Counted from the first letter of the stretch, positions 24,901 to 35,048 are shown. The stretch: 64,000 bases of DNA from Spirometra erinaceieuropaei (GCA_902702965.1 CACRXP010000045.1:1352524-1416523); one strand, 5' to 3'. Numbers and translations: made by a program. The notes: generated by a model not told the origin, from the letters alone.

Positions 24901-27332
24901 GTCACTGCACATGCACATCTCGCACCGGCCTGGTCAACCACTTGCAAACCTGTCGCAGAGACTGGTGAACTAATGATTGGAACACCACCATACACCCATC
25001 GGCATCGCCTCAAGTGCCCGCATTGTCCTCACACATTCAGCAATTTCATGAACCTTCTCGATCACACACATCTCCATGAAAACCTGCGGCAAACCAACAC
25101 CGACTAAACCACATAACCACACATCTCCCCCTCAACATATGCACCGTACACGAACACGTCTGAGAGTACACACCACAGGCGCGAACTAGGCAGCTCTCAG
25201 GTAAGAGGGAAGTGTGTTCTTTGCCCCCTCTCCATGTGGGCCTTCTGTCACATGTGTGTGAAATCTTGCTGTGGTGGCCAGGTCGCATGTGTGACATGCG
25301 CAGACGAGCTGTTCTCAGTTCTGTCAGCCACCTCTCTCCCAATCTCGGCATCAGTTGGTTGACCGGTCCGGACAATCCATGAGTACATGGGAAACGGAAG
25401 AGAGAGTAAAGTCGACTCTCAGAGCATTCTCTCGTCATAAAAAATCTAGCGAACTACTACTACGGTATGTTAAAAGCCGTGGATTGAAAGCTTGCCAACT
25501 GACGGGATCACCCCGACCTAGCAGTCAGCCCAGTGCGTGTTTGTGTGGAGTAGTCGATTGGCGAGCCGAGAGTCAGACTGCAATGGTTCCTCCTTAATGT
25601 GGCGTCTGTAGCATTCCTAGACACGTGAGACCCGCGTCGCCCACCCCCTTTGCGTGAAATTCCGAGGCATTTTTTGTGTGGGGGGCCAGGTCATGTACGT
25701 GGAACGTGCAAACGTGCCCTCTAGCTCCGTCAGCCACTACGACCAATCCCCACATCCGTTGACTGGCAAGCTCGGACAGTGGACTTCTGTCTGGGAGTGG
25801 GAAGAGGGAGTAAAGTCGACGGTCTCAGAGTATACTGTTCATTACAAACAATCTGGTATGCGCTTGAATCAACCACGGTGCGCTAAAAACCGTGGCTTGG
25901 AACGCTGCTAATCGAAGGAATAACTCCGTCTTCCTTTGAGGACGGAGAGTCAGGCTACAGTGGCTCCTTCTTAATGCGGCCTTTATGGCACTCCTACTCA
26001 AGTGGAATCCGAACCGTGCCCTCTCCCATTGTTTTTGTGTGGAACCCAAGCTTTTTTTGCTTAGACCAGGGGTATGTTGGAACGCCCAGGTGCAGGTTCG
26101 CGTCACCTCCAGTCTTCTCGTTTTTATCTTGATGCCGGGTCTAGGTGGGAGAGGAGGAGTGCGGCAGATACTGCGCAAGTCTGCTATCACAATAAACTGA
26201 GTCACGTGCAAGGCAATTTCTTCTGCGCCCACTTTCGTGTGGGGTACGCGGTGGATATCATCGATAACGACGGTCGAGTGGTCACTTAGTACGGCTGTGA
26301 TCATACCTGGCCTAGTCGGTCTCAATGAGGTTGCGGATCGTACCTTGCCCCGTATGAGGGCTTGCGGCGGCGGATCTGAAGAACTCAGCTCGCTCCCTTT
26401 TCCACTGACTGAAGTCGAATATCGAAGGTCCAGTTTCAGTTGACCTTTTTGCCCCCTTCGGCGGCGCACCCGCGGGACAGATGGAGAAGAACGTGACCAA
26501 ACCACCTCAGTCGTCACTTTCGAGTGGTCTGAGACAACCTTGCGACATTGCCGCAGCGAGTGCGAACCGTCTCATGAGAGACGAAATCGGTAAACTTCCT
26601 TTAGAAAATGACTCTCTGGTGGAAATGGTCAAATACTTTTAGCTTTCGTTAATCTTCCACGCACGCAGCTCAGCAATCACAGCCGCACAGGACTAACGAG
26701 ACGGATGCCCGATACACACAGAGCCTTGTGGCGATGGCACTATGAAAACCCTAAGGGCAACACCCCCACAAAAATGAAGCATGTTCGAGGCAACGATGAA
26801 AGACAGCTGTTTTACCAACAACAAATCGCGTCTATTAGGCCTGATGTGGATGATTGGGACAAACGCAAAGTTGCCTCCTGCCGAGGTAGCGCCGAAAAAG
26901 ACTGCCCTGCTACCAATCGTGTTAAACCAGCGAATCCAGACATTACAAACTCCCTGATTTAGAAATACGAAAAAACAAGCCAATAAAGGCAGGAAAGGGG
27001 GGTACACAGACCTTCTCGAAACGCTCCGGGTTAGGCATGCGTTCCAAGCGACGCCAGTGCTCCTCTTCCATTGTCATTAACATGTTGCGTTCTTTCAGCA
27101 GGACATACCACAACTTGTGCAAGTCAGAGGCACTTTTGCGTCTTAGCTCCTCAACTCTCCAGGGTCGGCCAGACTTGACTGACACCACGCCCCAGTTTTG
27201 GGGCGAATCAAAAAACTCAGACAGGCCATCTAGCCTCGAGGACAAGGAGAAGGCGCGAGAGGGGACGAATTTGGAGGTAAAAAAGCTGGAAATGATGTAA
27301 GGATGTGACACTTACCAAATCTTCCTGAGCAT
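18925..27332 (-). CDS. MRPL47: Mitochondrial large ribosomal subunit protein uL29m (L47)
   Basis: This is a structural protein of the mitochondrial ribosome. The gene reads on the minus strand in three coding exons: 27332-27316, 27285-27012 and 19305-18925. They are joined by a 30-nt intron (GTAAGT to TTCCAG) and a 7706-nt intron (GTCTGT to GATAG). Phases fit exactly, giving 223 residues plus stop; the human protein is about 250. Residues 1-26 are rich in Arg, Lys, Ser and Phe and nearly free of acidic residues, as expected of a mitochondrial presequence. Residues 28-97 are the L47 core: [39 protein letters not shown], then [10 protein letters not shown]. Exon 3 continues with [18 protein letters not shown] and ends in an Arg-rich tail. 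The start is the first ATG after a splice-acceptor-like site. The large intron is full of transposons. The identification rests on the L47 core and is strong. Confidence 0.93.
19345..19503 (-). repeat. tRNA-Ser-like core in an inverted-repeat-ended unit, copy 1
   Basis: The minus strand holds a good tRNA-like core at about 19463-19382: a 7-pair acceptor stem with two G-T pairs, a D stem GCTC/GAGC, an anticodon-like loop TTGCTAA (GCT, serine), a 13-nt variable region and a perfect T arm around TTCGAAT. TTTT follows five bases later, like a polymerase III stop. The anticodon stem is imperfect. The core sits in a larger unit whose outer ends are roughly TTGACCCA and TGGGTCAA, shared with 19660-19830. 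This argues for a mobile tRNA-derived repeat rather than a cellular tRNA gene, although the latter is not excluded. Confidence 0.6.
19660..19830 (+). repeat. tRNA-Ser-like unit, copy 2 (decayed)
   Basis: This plus-strand copy keeps the same left and right flanks as copy 1 (ACTTGACCCA near 19688 and GGGTCAAAATGGATTA near 19805). The tRNA-like core is decayed: the A-box-like TGTAGCTCAAGCGGC remains, but the B box is degraded. Its first bases also resemble the opposite end of the unit, so a third truncated copy may be fused at 19654-19687. With copy 1 it forms an inverted pair inside MRPL47 intron 2. Confidence 0.55.
19835..20870. other. MRPL47 intron 2 interior, nothing recognised
   Basis: Open frames of 155 codons (minus strand, 20195-20662) and 77 codons (plus strand, 20453-20686) overlap each other and match nothing I know. 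A repetitive ATA/ATT-rich patch near 20210-20275 encodes a low-complexity Ser/Asn stretch. Confidence 0.4.
20880..20967 (-). pseudogene. Partial duplicate of MRPL47 exon 3
   Basis: The minus strand encodes [19 protein letters not shown], which matches [19 protein letters not shown] of the true last exon (19206-19270). Nucleotide similarity is clear over about 70 bases and fades on both sides. The frame is shifted just upstream of the match relative to the real exon, and no splice acceptor equivalent is kept. It is most simply a decayed fragment of an exon duplication inside the intron. Confidence 0.7.
21549..22272 (-). mobile_element. RTE-A LINE tail fragment inside RTE-B
   Basis: The minus strand matches the C-terminal reverse transcriptase and tail of the RTE-A copy at 4626-5390 (blocks equivalent to [14 protein letters not shown] and the [12 protein letters not shown] region). 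The outermost 60 or so bases of the RTE-A 3' end are missing here, although the same block stands alone beside an RTE-B piece at 3989-4046. Stops and frame changes make it inactive. Confidence 0.75.
23181..24174. mobile_element. Palindromic Tc1/mariner-type non-autonomous element
   Basis: Two arms of about 463 bases (23181-23643 and 23713-24174) are inverted copies of each other, separated by 69 bases. I count roughly seven mismatches and one single-base indel, so the arms are about 98 percent identical. The ends read CAGTA and TACTG and are flanked by TA on both sides, as for Tc1/mariner target duplications. It has no transposase or other coding frame. Deleting the element plus one TA reconnects the RTE-B frame without loss, which fixes the borders. 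Any transcript crossing it would fold into a long double-stranded hairpin. Confidence 0.9.
24177..25107 (+). pseudogene. RTE-B C-terminal C2H2 zinc-finger region
   Basis: After the palindrome the frame continues with a decayed finger (CCQRTFRAW), a long Thr/Pro/Ser-rich linker containing a 19-base C run (24319-24337), then [25 protein letters not shown] with [13 protein letters not shown] with GLVNHLQTC, and CPHC with LLDHTHLH near 25017-25078. Spacing is C-x2-C-x12-H-x3-H in three and ends in Cys in one. One TGA (24651) and a late frame change break the reading. Comparable fingers end RTE-like proteins that I recall from tapeworms. They may bind nucleic acid, but their role is not shown. Confidence 0.8.
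25258..26010 (+). repeat. Dispersed repeat D, two tandem-like copies
   Basis: Two units, about 25258-25620 and 25660-26010, share an ordered set of blocks: GCCAGGTC, TGACCGGTC/TGACTGGC, CGGACA, GAGAGTAAAGTCGAC, AAAGCCGTGG/AAAACCGTGG, GAGAGTCAG and TCCTTAATG. No coding frame or tRNA-like head was found. The second unit is followed by an R16 copy, and the same order recurs at 27650-28120. Confidence 0.6.
26065..26285 (+). repeat. Dispersed repeat R16, 3' half
   Basis: Matches the second half of the units at 15800-16245 and 55495-55955, ending in an ACGACGGTCGA block. It is joined at its end to an RTE-A tail. Confidence 0.55.
26287..26745 (-). mobile_element. RTE-A LINE 3' tail fragment
   Basis: On the minus strand this corresponds to the final part of the RTE-A reverse transcriptase and the 3' end (compare 4565-5080), here with more divergence and several small deletions. 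It begins at its outer end with the same block seen at 3989 and 4565. It is 5'-truncated, as is usual for LINE copies, and lies in MRPL47 intron 2 about 270 bases from exon 2. Confidence 0.65.
27286..27315 (-). other. 30-nt mini-intron of MRPL47
   Basis: On the minus strand it starts GTAAGTG and ends TTTCCAG. Removal joins TG to C to complete a Cys codon and keeps the frame. Retention would place TAA at the intron's second base, so an unspliced message would stop at once after codon 6. Confidence 0.8.
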
Positions 27333-27357
27333 GTCACACAACCAACTCTATAGTTTA

Positions 27358-27380
27358 GCTATAAGAAAAAGAAGTAAAGA
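27358..27380 (-). promoter_or_regulatory. Candidate trans-splice or 5' UTR acceptor of MRPL47
   Basis: On the minus strand a pyrimidine-rich tract ending in TTATAG lies 26 nt before the MRPL47 start codon. Flatworms add spliced leaders to some mRNAs at such sites. It could equally be the 3' end of an intron in the leader. Confidence 0.4.
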
Positions 27381-27649
27381 TTGGTAATTTAGAATAATTG
27401 GGGCAAATCTGATGTAATGAGAGAGAGAAAAAAGTGCGTGCAAAAATATGCACATTCTAACTCAACAACACACGGAGACTAAGGAAGTGGTGACCTCGAC
27501 CTCTCGTCTTTAGAAAGCCAACAGATTCCAAGTTTTCTATGCGGAGAATCGAGGTCAAGAGGTGGAGGTATCGAGGCGTCCGCCCAGATGAGATGGGCTG
27601 CAGACGCGTCGGGTCAGGACACGCGTTTATCAGACCGCACAGCCCGAGT

Positions 27650-28120
27650 GAGTCCTCGTCTCAGCCGTACATGTATGTGTCACACCTCAGACATAGGCCT
27701 TTACGCTGCGTCAGACACTACGCCCATTTCCATCACACGTTGACTGACAGTCTTGGACAATCGACCGGTGCATGAAGGCGGGAAGAGAGTGAGACCGAAC
27801 CTTGGGAGTCAGTCCTTATGGCACATCAGTGCATTTACTGCCGTAATAGATCTCTCGACCTTAAATCTATCACTAAGCAATGAAAGTGTTGGATTGGAGG
27901 GTTGTCAACTGACGAATAATTCGGTTTCCCTCAGGACTTAGGATGAGACGGATCCTTCCTAACGGTTTTATTCATGTGGCCCGAGTCGCCCTTACAGTAG
28001 CCTGGTATGAGAGAGACCCAGTCATATGTGGCTAGCGCAGACGGGCCGCCTTGCCGTCGGAACAGGATGGTTGAGAGAAGGGAGAGTGCGGTAGATAAGT
28101 CTGTCTAACTCAACAGTTCG
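27650..28120 (+). repeat. Dispersed repeats D and R16, diverged copies
   Basis: About 27650-27985 follows the D layout (GTTGACTGACAGTCTTGGACA, GGGAAGAGAGTGAG, CAACTGACG and TCCTTCCTAA blocks). It is followed by an R16-like stretch ending near 28120 (GAGTGCGGTAGATAAGTCTG). The pair lies about 300 bases beyond the start of MRPL47, in its upstream region. Confidence 0.5.
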
Positions 28121-28395
28121 GCCGTCATGAACTGTCTACTGTATGCCCACGAAGTCATGGGTGCAGGGACGGCGTCTTATGCGTGAATTATTTTATAGTG
28201 ATGGCGGACTTTCGCGACATCCACTGTACTCTCTATACCCTCACCCAACAGGGTCCAGCGGTAAGAGAGTCAGGAAGCGTTGACTGACAGCCTGTCTATG
28301 CATGCTGCACAGGACCTGGTCCGCACACAACGAACCGGCTTTCACGCAGACAATAAAGGGAGGGGGACCTGAATTCTGAGTGAGAGTGCCACAAA

Positions 28396-28650
28396 GCCTA
28401 CACTAAGAAGGAGCCATTGCAAACTGACTCTCCGTCCTGAGAGGGTGGTTGGACTATCCTGTCAGTGGGCAGCCCTCCAAACAACGGCTTTTAGCGCGTC
28501 GTGATGGTATCGAAGTGGGGAATGCGCCGAAGTGCGTGAGAATGGCTTCCCAGAGTTGAGCCCACTTTTCCCTGTTTCTCCAATGCGCTAGTCCACTGTC
28601 CGAACCGGTCAGCCAAATGATTGTGGTACTTGGCGCAAAGAGCTGGTGCG
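28396..28650 (-). repeat. Dispersed repeat D, inverted copy
   Basis: Reverse-complemented, the interval follows the D unit at 25740-25985: CGGACAGTGGACT, then GCGCTAAAAGCCGT, GGACGGAGAGTCAG and ATGGCTCCTTCTTA. It is the best match among the four copies, and it is in the opposite orientation. Confidence 0.6.
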
Positions 28651-28659
28651 GCGTGAGTC

Positions 28660-31600
28660 TTCGCCTAGACGAGCAACCACACCCATGCGTGGCATTTGTT
28701 ATGGGGTCCGCGGGCTTTGCGCTGCCCGTTTAACGCGCATCGTGACCCAATATGAACCGTATTGGAGACCACGTCGTCGCTGGTGACGGCTGAACTGTCG
28801 TCGTCGGGATGCCGGGGACATGGGTGGAGGCCGACGGAAGTTTAAGCTTTTCAATGCGAGACACTCTGGGAGCCTTGTGAGCAAAGGCCGTGGAAGTAAC
28901 CAAGGAAAAGACATGGCCAGTCCCTTTTACACAAACTCACATTGACCATCTTCACCTGATTTTTTCCGCCTGACCGTGGTTACGAGAGGGCTGCCGTTAC
29001 ACCCAACACAACGCAGTGGAGCTCAAGATGAGTGTTGCGCCGGTCGAATAAGTCACTTAGTGGGTATCTCATACGGATAACCTTTCAGTGTGATAGGTAA
29101 TCCATTAACTTAAGTAGCCCTACTTTAACAACCTATTCACCCCGTCTCAGTCCAGGCGGCCGTACCGGTTCTCAAATGTTTCTGATTATTCAGCGGCTAA
29201 AAACAAAAGCGATCCATTCTTTCCAGGATAGCCGGACGCTCGCATAATGAGATCGAGGCAAAATAACTGGAAATAGGAGTTCAAGGAACAGCTGTGCTCC
29301 GGCTGGACAGATTCGGCTAACGAGTCTAGAGGGAGATTCTCGTGTCTGACGCGAACCCAGTTTCTGCTCTACCTGAAACAAAACCGATCACATATTCGAC
29401 CATTACGACTGTGAAGGAACTGTTATGGGTTAGGATGTGCTTTAGAATAGTCCATGAAACGAGTGCCCCACCGAAATCTGCGGCGAATTCAGACTCCTGA
29501 TGTCTTTGGTAGTTTTCGTTATCGCAGTCACCATGCGGTCCTGAGGGAGAGCCTCCGACAGGTAAGAAGTGGAAGCTAAAAGTTTGCTTGCATGGAGTGA
29601 GCGACGAATGGCAGCCAGATGGAGAGCATGCAAGAAAAACCGTATCCCGAGCATAAAGCTGGGAGTGGCCGTCAGACGAATCAGATATAACCTAGACTGA
29701 CATTGGCTCTAATATTTACAGATAAAGAAAAGACCGCAAAGTGAATGACAGAATTCGCATTTTTAGTAAACATTCGCTTCCTGTACTACCAGTCCCACTT
29801 CTGGGAGTGGAGCGTCGGATGATATACGAAAGGCAGGGGTAAGAAACATCTGATAGTAAAGGAACACCACGGAAAAGCATAAGATGGGCGCGGCTAGAGG
29901 GAAAAATAGTGACGGGCTAATGGGTCAGAAGGCTGTGAGGTAATGCAATCTCATGAGCAGTTTGCTGAACGTTCAGTGCACCCTCAAGGGAGCTCCTTAA
30001 CGTACGAGTTATACGTTCGATGTGGCTACTGTTGTCCGTATGCGATATGATGGAGCGATGTTCCAGCATCTAAAACAACTCATACAACTTAATGAGTCGG
30101 AATCGAGACGGATTCCCTGATCCGACTAAGGCTGTCCAGGTATGCTATAACGTGGGGAGCAGTTGCCACCGCCTTTAGCAACTTTAGGGATGTCGGTCTG
30201 AGGAAGAGGGGCTGCCTTGCTCCACTTGGCCAAAAAAGGTTAACTAAGACGGGCGTACTGATTAGCAGTGGCATTGAGTTCGTCGTTACTGGGATGTCAG
30301 TAACTAAGATAGAGGACGAAACCGGCTTAATGGTGCTTAGAAAGGCCAACAGCCATAACCTCACACCTAATCAATGGTGGTAATAGCAAGGCGTAATGAC
30401 TAAAATTCCCGAAGAGTTAATTCACTGAGGCCGCATTGTGTAGGCTGTCTATCATTTTATCTTAAGTGATGTCTACTAGACTCCTTTTTAATCGTGAAAT
30501 TTACCTTGAATGTGTGACCAACACAATCACTCCCGACTCCGTTTGACTTTCGCGTCGGAGTTTCAGTGTAGTAAAATCCAGTTGACAATTTTACTACTTT
30601 TTATCAACTCCCTTCGGTAATATTTTAATCCCAAACACCTTATATTTGTCTTTGCTCGCCTTTTTTCTCTCTAGAACGTTTTTTATTGTTTCCAGCTCGA
30701 GCAGACCATTTGAACCTTCGTTGCATTTTATAAACATAACTTCGAAGCATCCCCTATCAGATCTACCCTTGACTGTGGCAACAATGCTGTCTAATGGGTT
30801 CGTACTAGCTCCGTGTGTGCAGCGACTATCTGATTAAAGTGGGCTTAGTTGGTCTCCCATATTTGGTTTTTGGTGGGGACTCGCTGTAATTCCGATATAT
30901 CTGTTTACAAATGCATGACCGTATCCGACAACACCGGTGTAAAATATGAAGGCCGAGCTGCACTGGACAGTGGCATTTTTCTCCTGCCACCTTAGCAAAC
31001 TGGTACCTTTTTAACATCGCGTTCTCATAGGAAATAACGCGCAATTTTCTGTTTTAAACAGTCTCGCCTTGATGATAGTCAATCCTGATTAACCTTAACT
31101 TAGTTAACTTCCCTACGAAGACTTCCACGAGTATCTGCTTGGACCATTTTCGAGTCACCAGTGCAGAGGGGATATAGAACATGTGTTGACTCCCCTCAGC
31201 TCCCGAAACAGGGCATTACTTTCAACTGAATGCGGCTGTCCGTTTTCGTGTTTTCACTTCAGCGTTTGATTTGGTCATCGGAAGCGCTCCCTGGAAGACC
31301 ATAAGGACTATTGGTACGCCCCGATGTTCACGAGCTACGCTGAGGTATATTGTCTACTCACGTGCACTTAAGCTCAAGTTTATTATGAAGAAAGTTAATA
31401 CATCAATGTCAACTTTAGCGTCCGACAAAGTGTGTTTACTTATAAGTCCTCTGTAGCTATTCGATAGACAACGCAGTACACAGCATTTAGTCATCGAATG
31501 GCGTCCAGGTAAGATGAGGACTTGTCCTTTCGAAATTTACTTATGCGGACTATATCGCATTGCTTGGAGGTCCTTTTTGAGGGGGCCAAACTCACCACTG

Positions 31601-32400
31601 GCCGAATAATCCTGCACACCGTGCCTTGAACTGAACTATGAAAGGACAAAGATGCCGTTCGGCGGCACCATGCCTCAAGCCGTTTCTGTCTGGATAGTAA
31701 GACGATTGAGTTGGCAAAATACCCGATCTATCGATACAAGCGAGAATACCGCAGCTATATCCTGCTTCCATGTGGGCAACGTCAAGACGTGCTGAACTAC
31801 GGTGTACAACCCGCTCTTGCCATGGTAGGTCATATCATGTAAATAGTCTCTGCTCCACATGACCATTAGATGGCATCTGGCTCATCTGTGGTTCTCCGAA
31901 GATAGGTCTTGTTTAGCGGCTACGTCCGGTAACCGCCTCTACCAGGAGCTAAACCAAATTAAAGTAGCCGGTCCTGTGTGTGTCCACACCCGACAATTCC
32001 GTTCACGTATTTGTTCCTCCCCCCTCCCTCCTCCCCGCCCTTCCTTCGCGCATCTCCCTTACCACCAAGTTCACTTAAAAAAGTCCTACGAATAGGGCAA
32101 CACGTGATCTTGTAGGCGGCTCAGACTTTGTAGGGTCGATCTCCCAGTGGACCAAGCCATGACCCAAAGTGGAGTTCGGCCGCCAACTGGGGTGTCTTAG
32201 CAGCCCTATTTAGAGACAGAAATGTTTACCGCCTTGCGGGGATGGGGCTAGAAAAAGCCCCCTAAGCAGACTTTGAGATAACGTTATCTGCACACATTCT
32301 GTGGTTCGCAGACTGCAACCCACGTCCCGTCCCCCGCCCCACCACACAAGCTGCTAAGGTGAGTCCGCCCACGTTATGCCTACTAAGCAATTTGAGGGGA
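28660..32400. other. Intergenic DNA, no recognisable gene
   Basis: No protein family, RNA gene or clear repeat was recognised. The longest frames (91 codons, minus strand, 30089-30364) resemble nothing I know. Retroelement remnants too decayed to read by eye are possible in 29.2-30.4 kb. Confidence 0.4.
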
Positions 32401-32409
32401 AACCGGCCG

Positions 32410-33610
32410 GAACTGCATTAATCGCTCGAGAATTGGCGTGCTACAAGGAGGGCATTGCTGTCCTCAACGGGATGCGCCTCCCCGAACATGGTCAACTAGG
32501 GGAGGCGATTGCCCATTACGACTGTTTCTAGAGAGCCGCCCAAAGACAGAGCGATGCAGTGCAGGGGCTACCTTTGCCTTCCAGAGCGGCGTCGTGGGAC
32601 GGCTGCCTTGTCTGCCACAGGACATCGACGACAGGCTCATGAGTCGGAGTCTGCCTCTTCGAGAAGCCAAATTCGCTTTTATCGACAGAGTCTACCCCCC
32701 CCCCCGATGACCGACTCTGACGCAGCAAAGAACCAATTCTACAAGGACCTGAACGCCCTCCTGGCGACTGAGTCGAAGGTGGACAGGCTGATAGTCCTTG
32801 GTGACTTTAATGTCCGCGTTGGAACAGACTGCGCTCTCTAGAGGGGCGCGCTAAGTTCCCATGGAATCGCCGTCTACAATACAGTGGTCTTCTGCCTCTT
32901 CGAACCCAGACAGAGCACCGCCTTCTCCTAACTGACACCTTCTGTACTCCAACGTGAAAGAAGGCTACCTGGACGCATCCCGGACGCGTGCTGGCAACTG
33001 TTGGACTACATCCTCCTCCGGAGGCGAGATCGGTAAGACGTGCTGGTGACCAAGGCTTTCTGTGACGTCGACCGCTGGACGGATCACCGCTTCGTCCTCT
33101 CCACGATGAGGCTCCAACTGCAACCCCGCGGGAGACCACAAACAAAACGACCACGAGGTAACTTAAATGCTATTCAGCTGAATTTGTCTGCTCACCGCTT
33201 GCATTTTAGCTATCAGTTAACCCAGTACTTGGAAGAACTGCTGTCCTCGGACGTCAACGCCACTGCAGAGACTTGGTGATGTCAACAGTAGAATACCACC
33301 TAAACCACTGCTCCGGATGTCTACGACAACGACACAGACATCCGCAAATTGCTCGACAAAATGTGTAGGCTCGTAAGGCCTAAGATGGCCAGGGGTATGC
33401 TGCCCGTAATGAAACAGAGAACCTACTCGATTCAATAAAGGTGATCTACGGTCTCATAACCAAAGGAAATGCGCTGCTTCTCAGCTCCGACGGACCAACC
33501 CTTCTGATAGAGAAATCGTAGATTCCCAGGCGCTGGGCCTAGTACCACAAAAATTGCTCAGCCGCTCATTCATAATCTCCGATATCTCAAAAGGGATTAT
33601 GATATAGCGG
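32410..33610 (+). pseudogene. RTE-B LINE, endonuclease and linker fragment
   Basis: The plus strand carries the front of an RTE-B polyprotein: a degraded RPE..LIARELACY start near 32410, GRLPCLPQ near 32590, a [19 protein letters not shown] block near 32700, [14 protein letters not shown] (intact endonuclease motif, near 32800), DRWTDHRFVLSTMRLQLQPR near 33070 (the SDH-equivalent block) and finally the linker equivalent to that at 21360 (SIKVIYGLITKGNALLLSSD near 33430). A 14-base C run at about 32691, several frameshifts and stops inactivate it. It ends before the palm. Confidence 0.8.
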
Positions 33611-33900
33611 TGAGCTCGAAGCTAATCGACGCAACTCCTCTCGCTGACTGGTAACACAGGCGGATACAGTCTAGACCACTGCGTAAACGATCTGCCACGA
33701 CACTTTTGCAGCGGCGACCTTCGGCGACACACGGCTGGTCGTTCTCGTGGACGCCGCCGCGGCGACAGACGCACCTTCGTCCAGTTGCGAACTATCCTTC
33801 ACTATTCTGCACGGAATGAACAAGTCATCTTCTCCAGTTTCGAGTTTATTGACTTAATAATGGTAGTCGATTCAGGGTCCTCCAGACATTGGGCAAAAAA

Positions 33901-33978
33901 TCCGCCTCGGGACGGATTCGAACCTGATCACAATAGTGACGCTGAAATTGTCGCTACCACTACGCCATTGACGCGCAC
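33901..33978 (-). repeat. tRNA-like relic with polymerase III boxes
   Basis: The minus strand shows an A-box-like TGGCGTAGTGGTAGCG and a B-box-like GGTTCGAATCC, followed by a T6 run at 33900-33895. The T stem and acceptor stem do not pair properly, so it is probably a SINE head or decayed tRNA pseudogene. The rest of 33615-34090 shows nothing recognisable. Confidence 0.4.
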
Positions 33979-34097
33979 CAGGCTGCTTGACAAAAATGAA
34001 GTAACCGAAAGACGCTGTGTAAATGACTACTGCGATAAGTCCTCTGCTGTATAATCACCTCCCGCCAAACGCGCAAGGGGTCTAATAAATTTATTGG

Positions 34098-35048
34098 ATG
34101 TTAAATGCGAGGACAAAACCTGCACGTCATGTTTTAGACTTCTTCAGAAAATCTTGGAGATGGGGGGGGGGGGATATAAGGAATCCAAGAATTGAGATGG
34201 AGAAGATGATGAAACTGCCTCACCATTCACCCGAAAGGAAAAAGATGGCGATGTCGGAAGTTCAGAAGATGACCAAAAAAACGACCAATACGACTTCAGT
34301 AACTGTATTAGTCCCTGAAAGAGAAGATAGCCCGTCTACGGACCCAATCGCAACCGAGACCCTGTCTCATGTGCGAGCGAAAAATAACCGAAGAGCAGCT
34401 CAAAAAACCTGGAGACATCTCAAAGCATCCCAAAAAGACCAAGTATGTCAGAGCGCCAGTAGGGGAGAGCAGACTCAACACAGAATGCAAGCAAATGCCT
34501 CACTGCCACAAGAGGTACCACATGACCAAGAAGCCTAGATAAACGACGAACCCTGCGGTAGCTATACCATGACAACTGTCTCTGAAGGGGACATTGATGA
34601 CAACAAAAACTTTCGCGATGCAGACTGTGCATATAAAAATAGACGACAGCACCCTATGGATCGCAATAAATGCATCATCGTAAAGGGTATGCCTGAGTCT
34701 TCTTCAGACATCCCAAAGAACAGAATAAACCACGATATAGAATTATTCCAGCAATATCTCAAATCCCTATTACAAGAGAACGAGAACATCACCGTCTTAA
34801 AAGCTTTCAGAATAGGACCAATTAAGCATTTGAAGGGCAAGTCGGGACATCATAAACCATTAAAAATTATTTTCGAAAGTGAGGAACCAACACTATTACT
34901 GCTGAATAGGGAACCAGCACTGCAAGATGCCCACCTAACATTTTTTTTCAGCGGGATTTCTCACCGGCCGAACGAGAGAAATGGAGGGAACTCAAGGCCG
35001 AACTCCTCAGAAGATACAGTTCCGGCGAAAGGAACCTACGAATATTGA
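34098..35048 (+). pseudogene. LINE A ORF1 remnant
   Basis: Two open pieces (34098-34538 and 34569-35048) are separated by stops. The second contains KCIIVKGMPESS, VLKAFRIGPIKH and PLKIIFESEEPTLLLL, a pattern typical of the RNA-binding ORF1 proteins of CR1-like elements (a RRM-like fold is likely). The first is Lys/Glu/Thr-rich and low in complexity. A 12-base G run at about 34162 is a likely source of a frame change. The homologous protein of the minus-strand LINE is at 41474-42358. Confidence 0.6.

Larger units (their letters stand above)
21345..25110 (+). mobile_element. RTE-B LINE copy, interrupted twice
   Basis: The plus strand runs through a LINE polyprotein in order. At 21360-21545 is the linker after the endonuclease (an [11 protein letters not shown] block, then APLLSS and LKR). 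From about 22275 to 23178 is the post-palm region with many stops ([21 protein letters not shown] and LRKIL blocks). From 24177 to 25107 is a zinc-finger tail. Between the first two parts lies an antisense RTE-A tail, and most of the reverse transcriptase palm is missing there. Between the last two parts lies a 994-bp palindromic DNA element. The copy sits in MRPL47 intron 2 in the antisense direction. Confidence 0.8.

Noticed and set aside
29190..30364. Possible degraded LTR retrotransposon on the minus strand
   Set aside because: No catalytic or structural motif of gag, protease, reverse transcriptase or integrase could be read with confidence.
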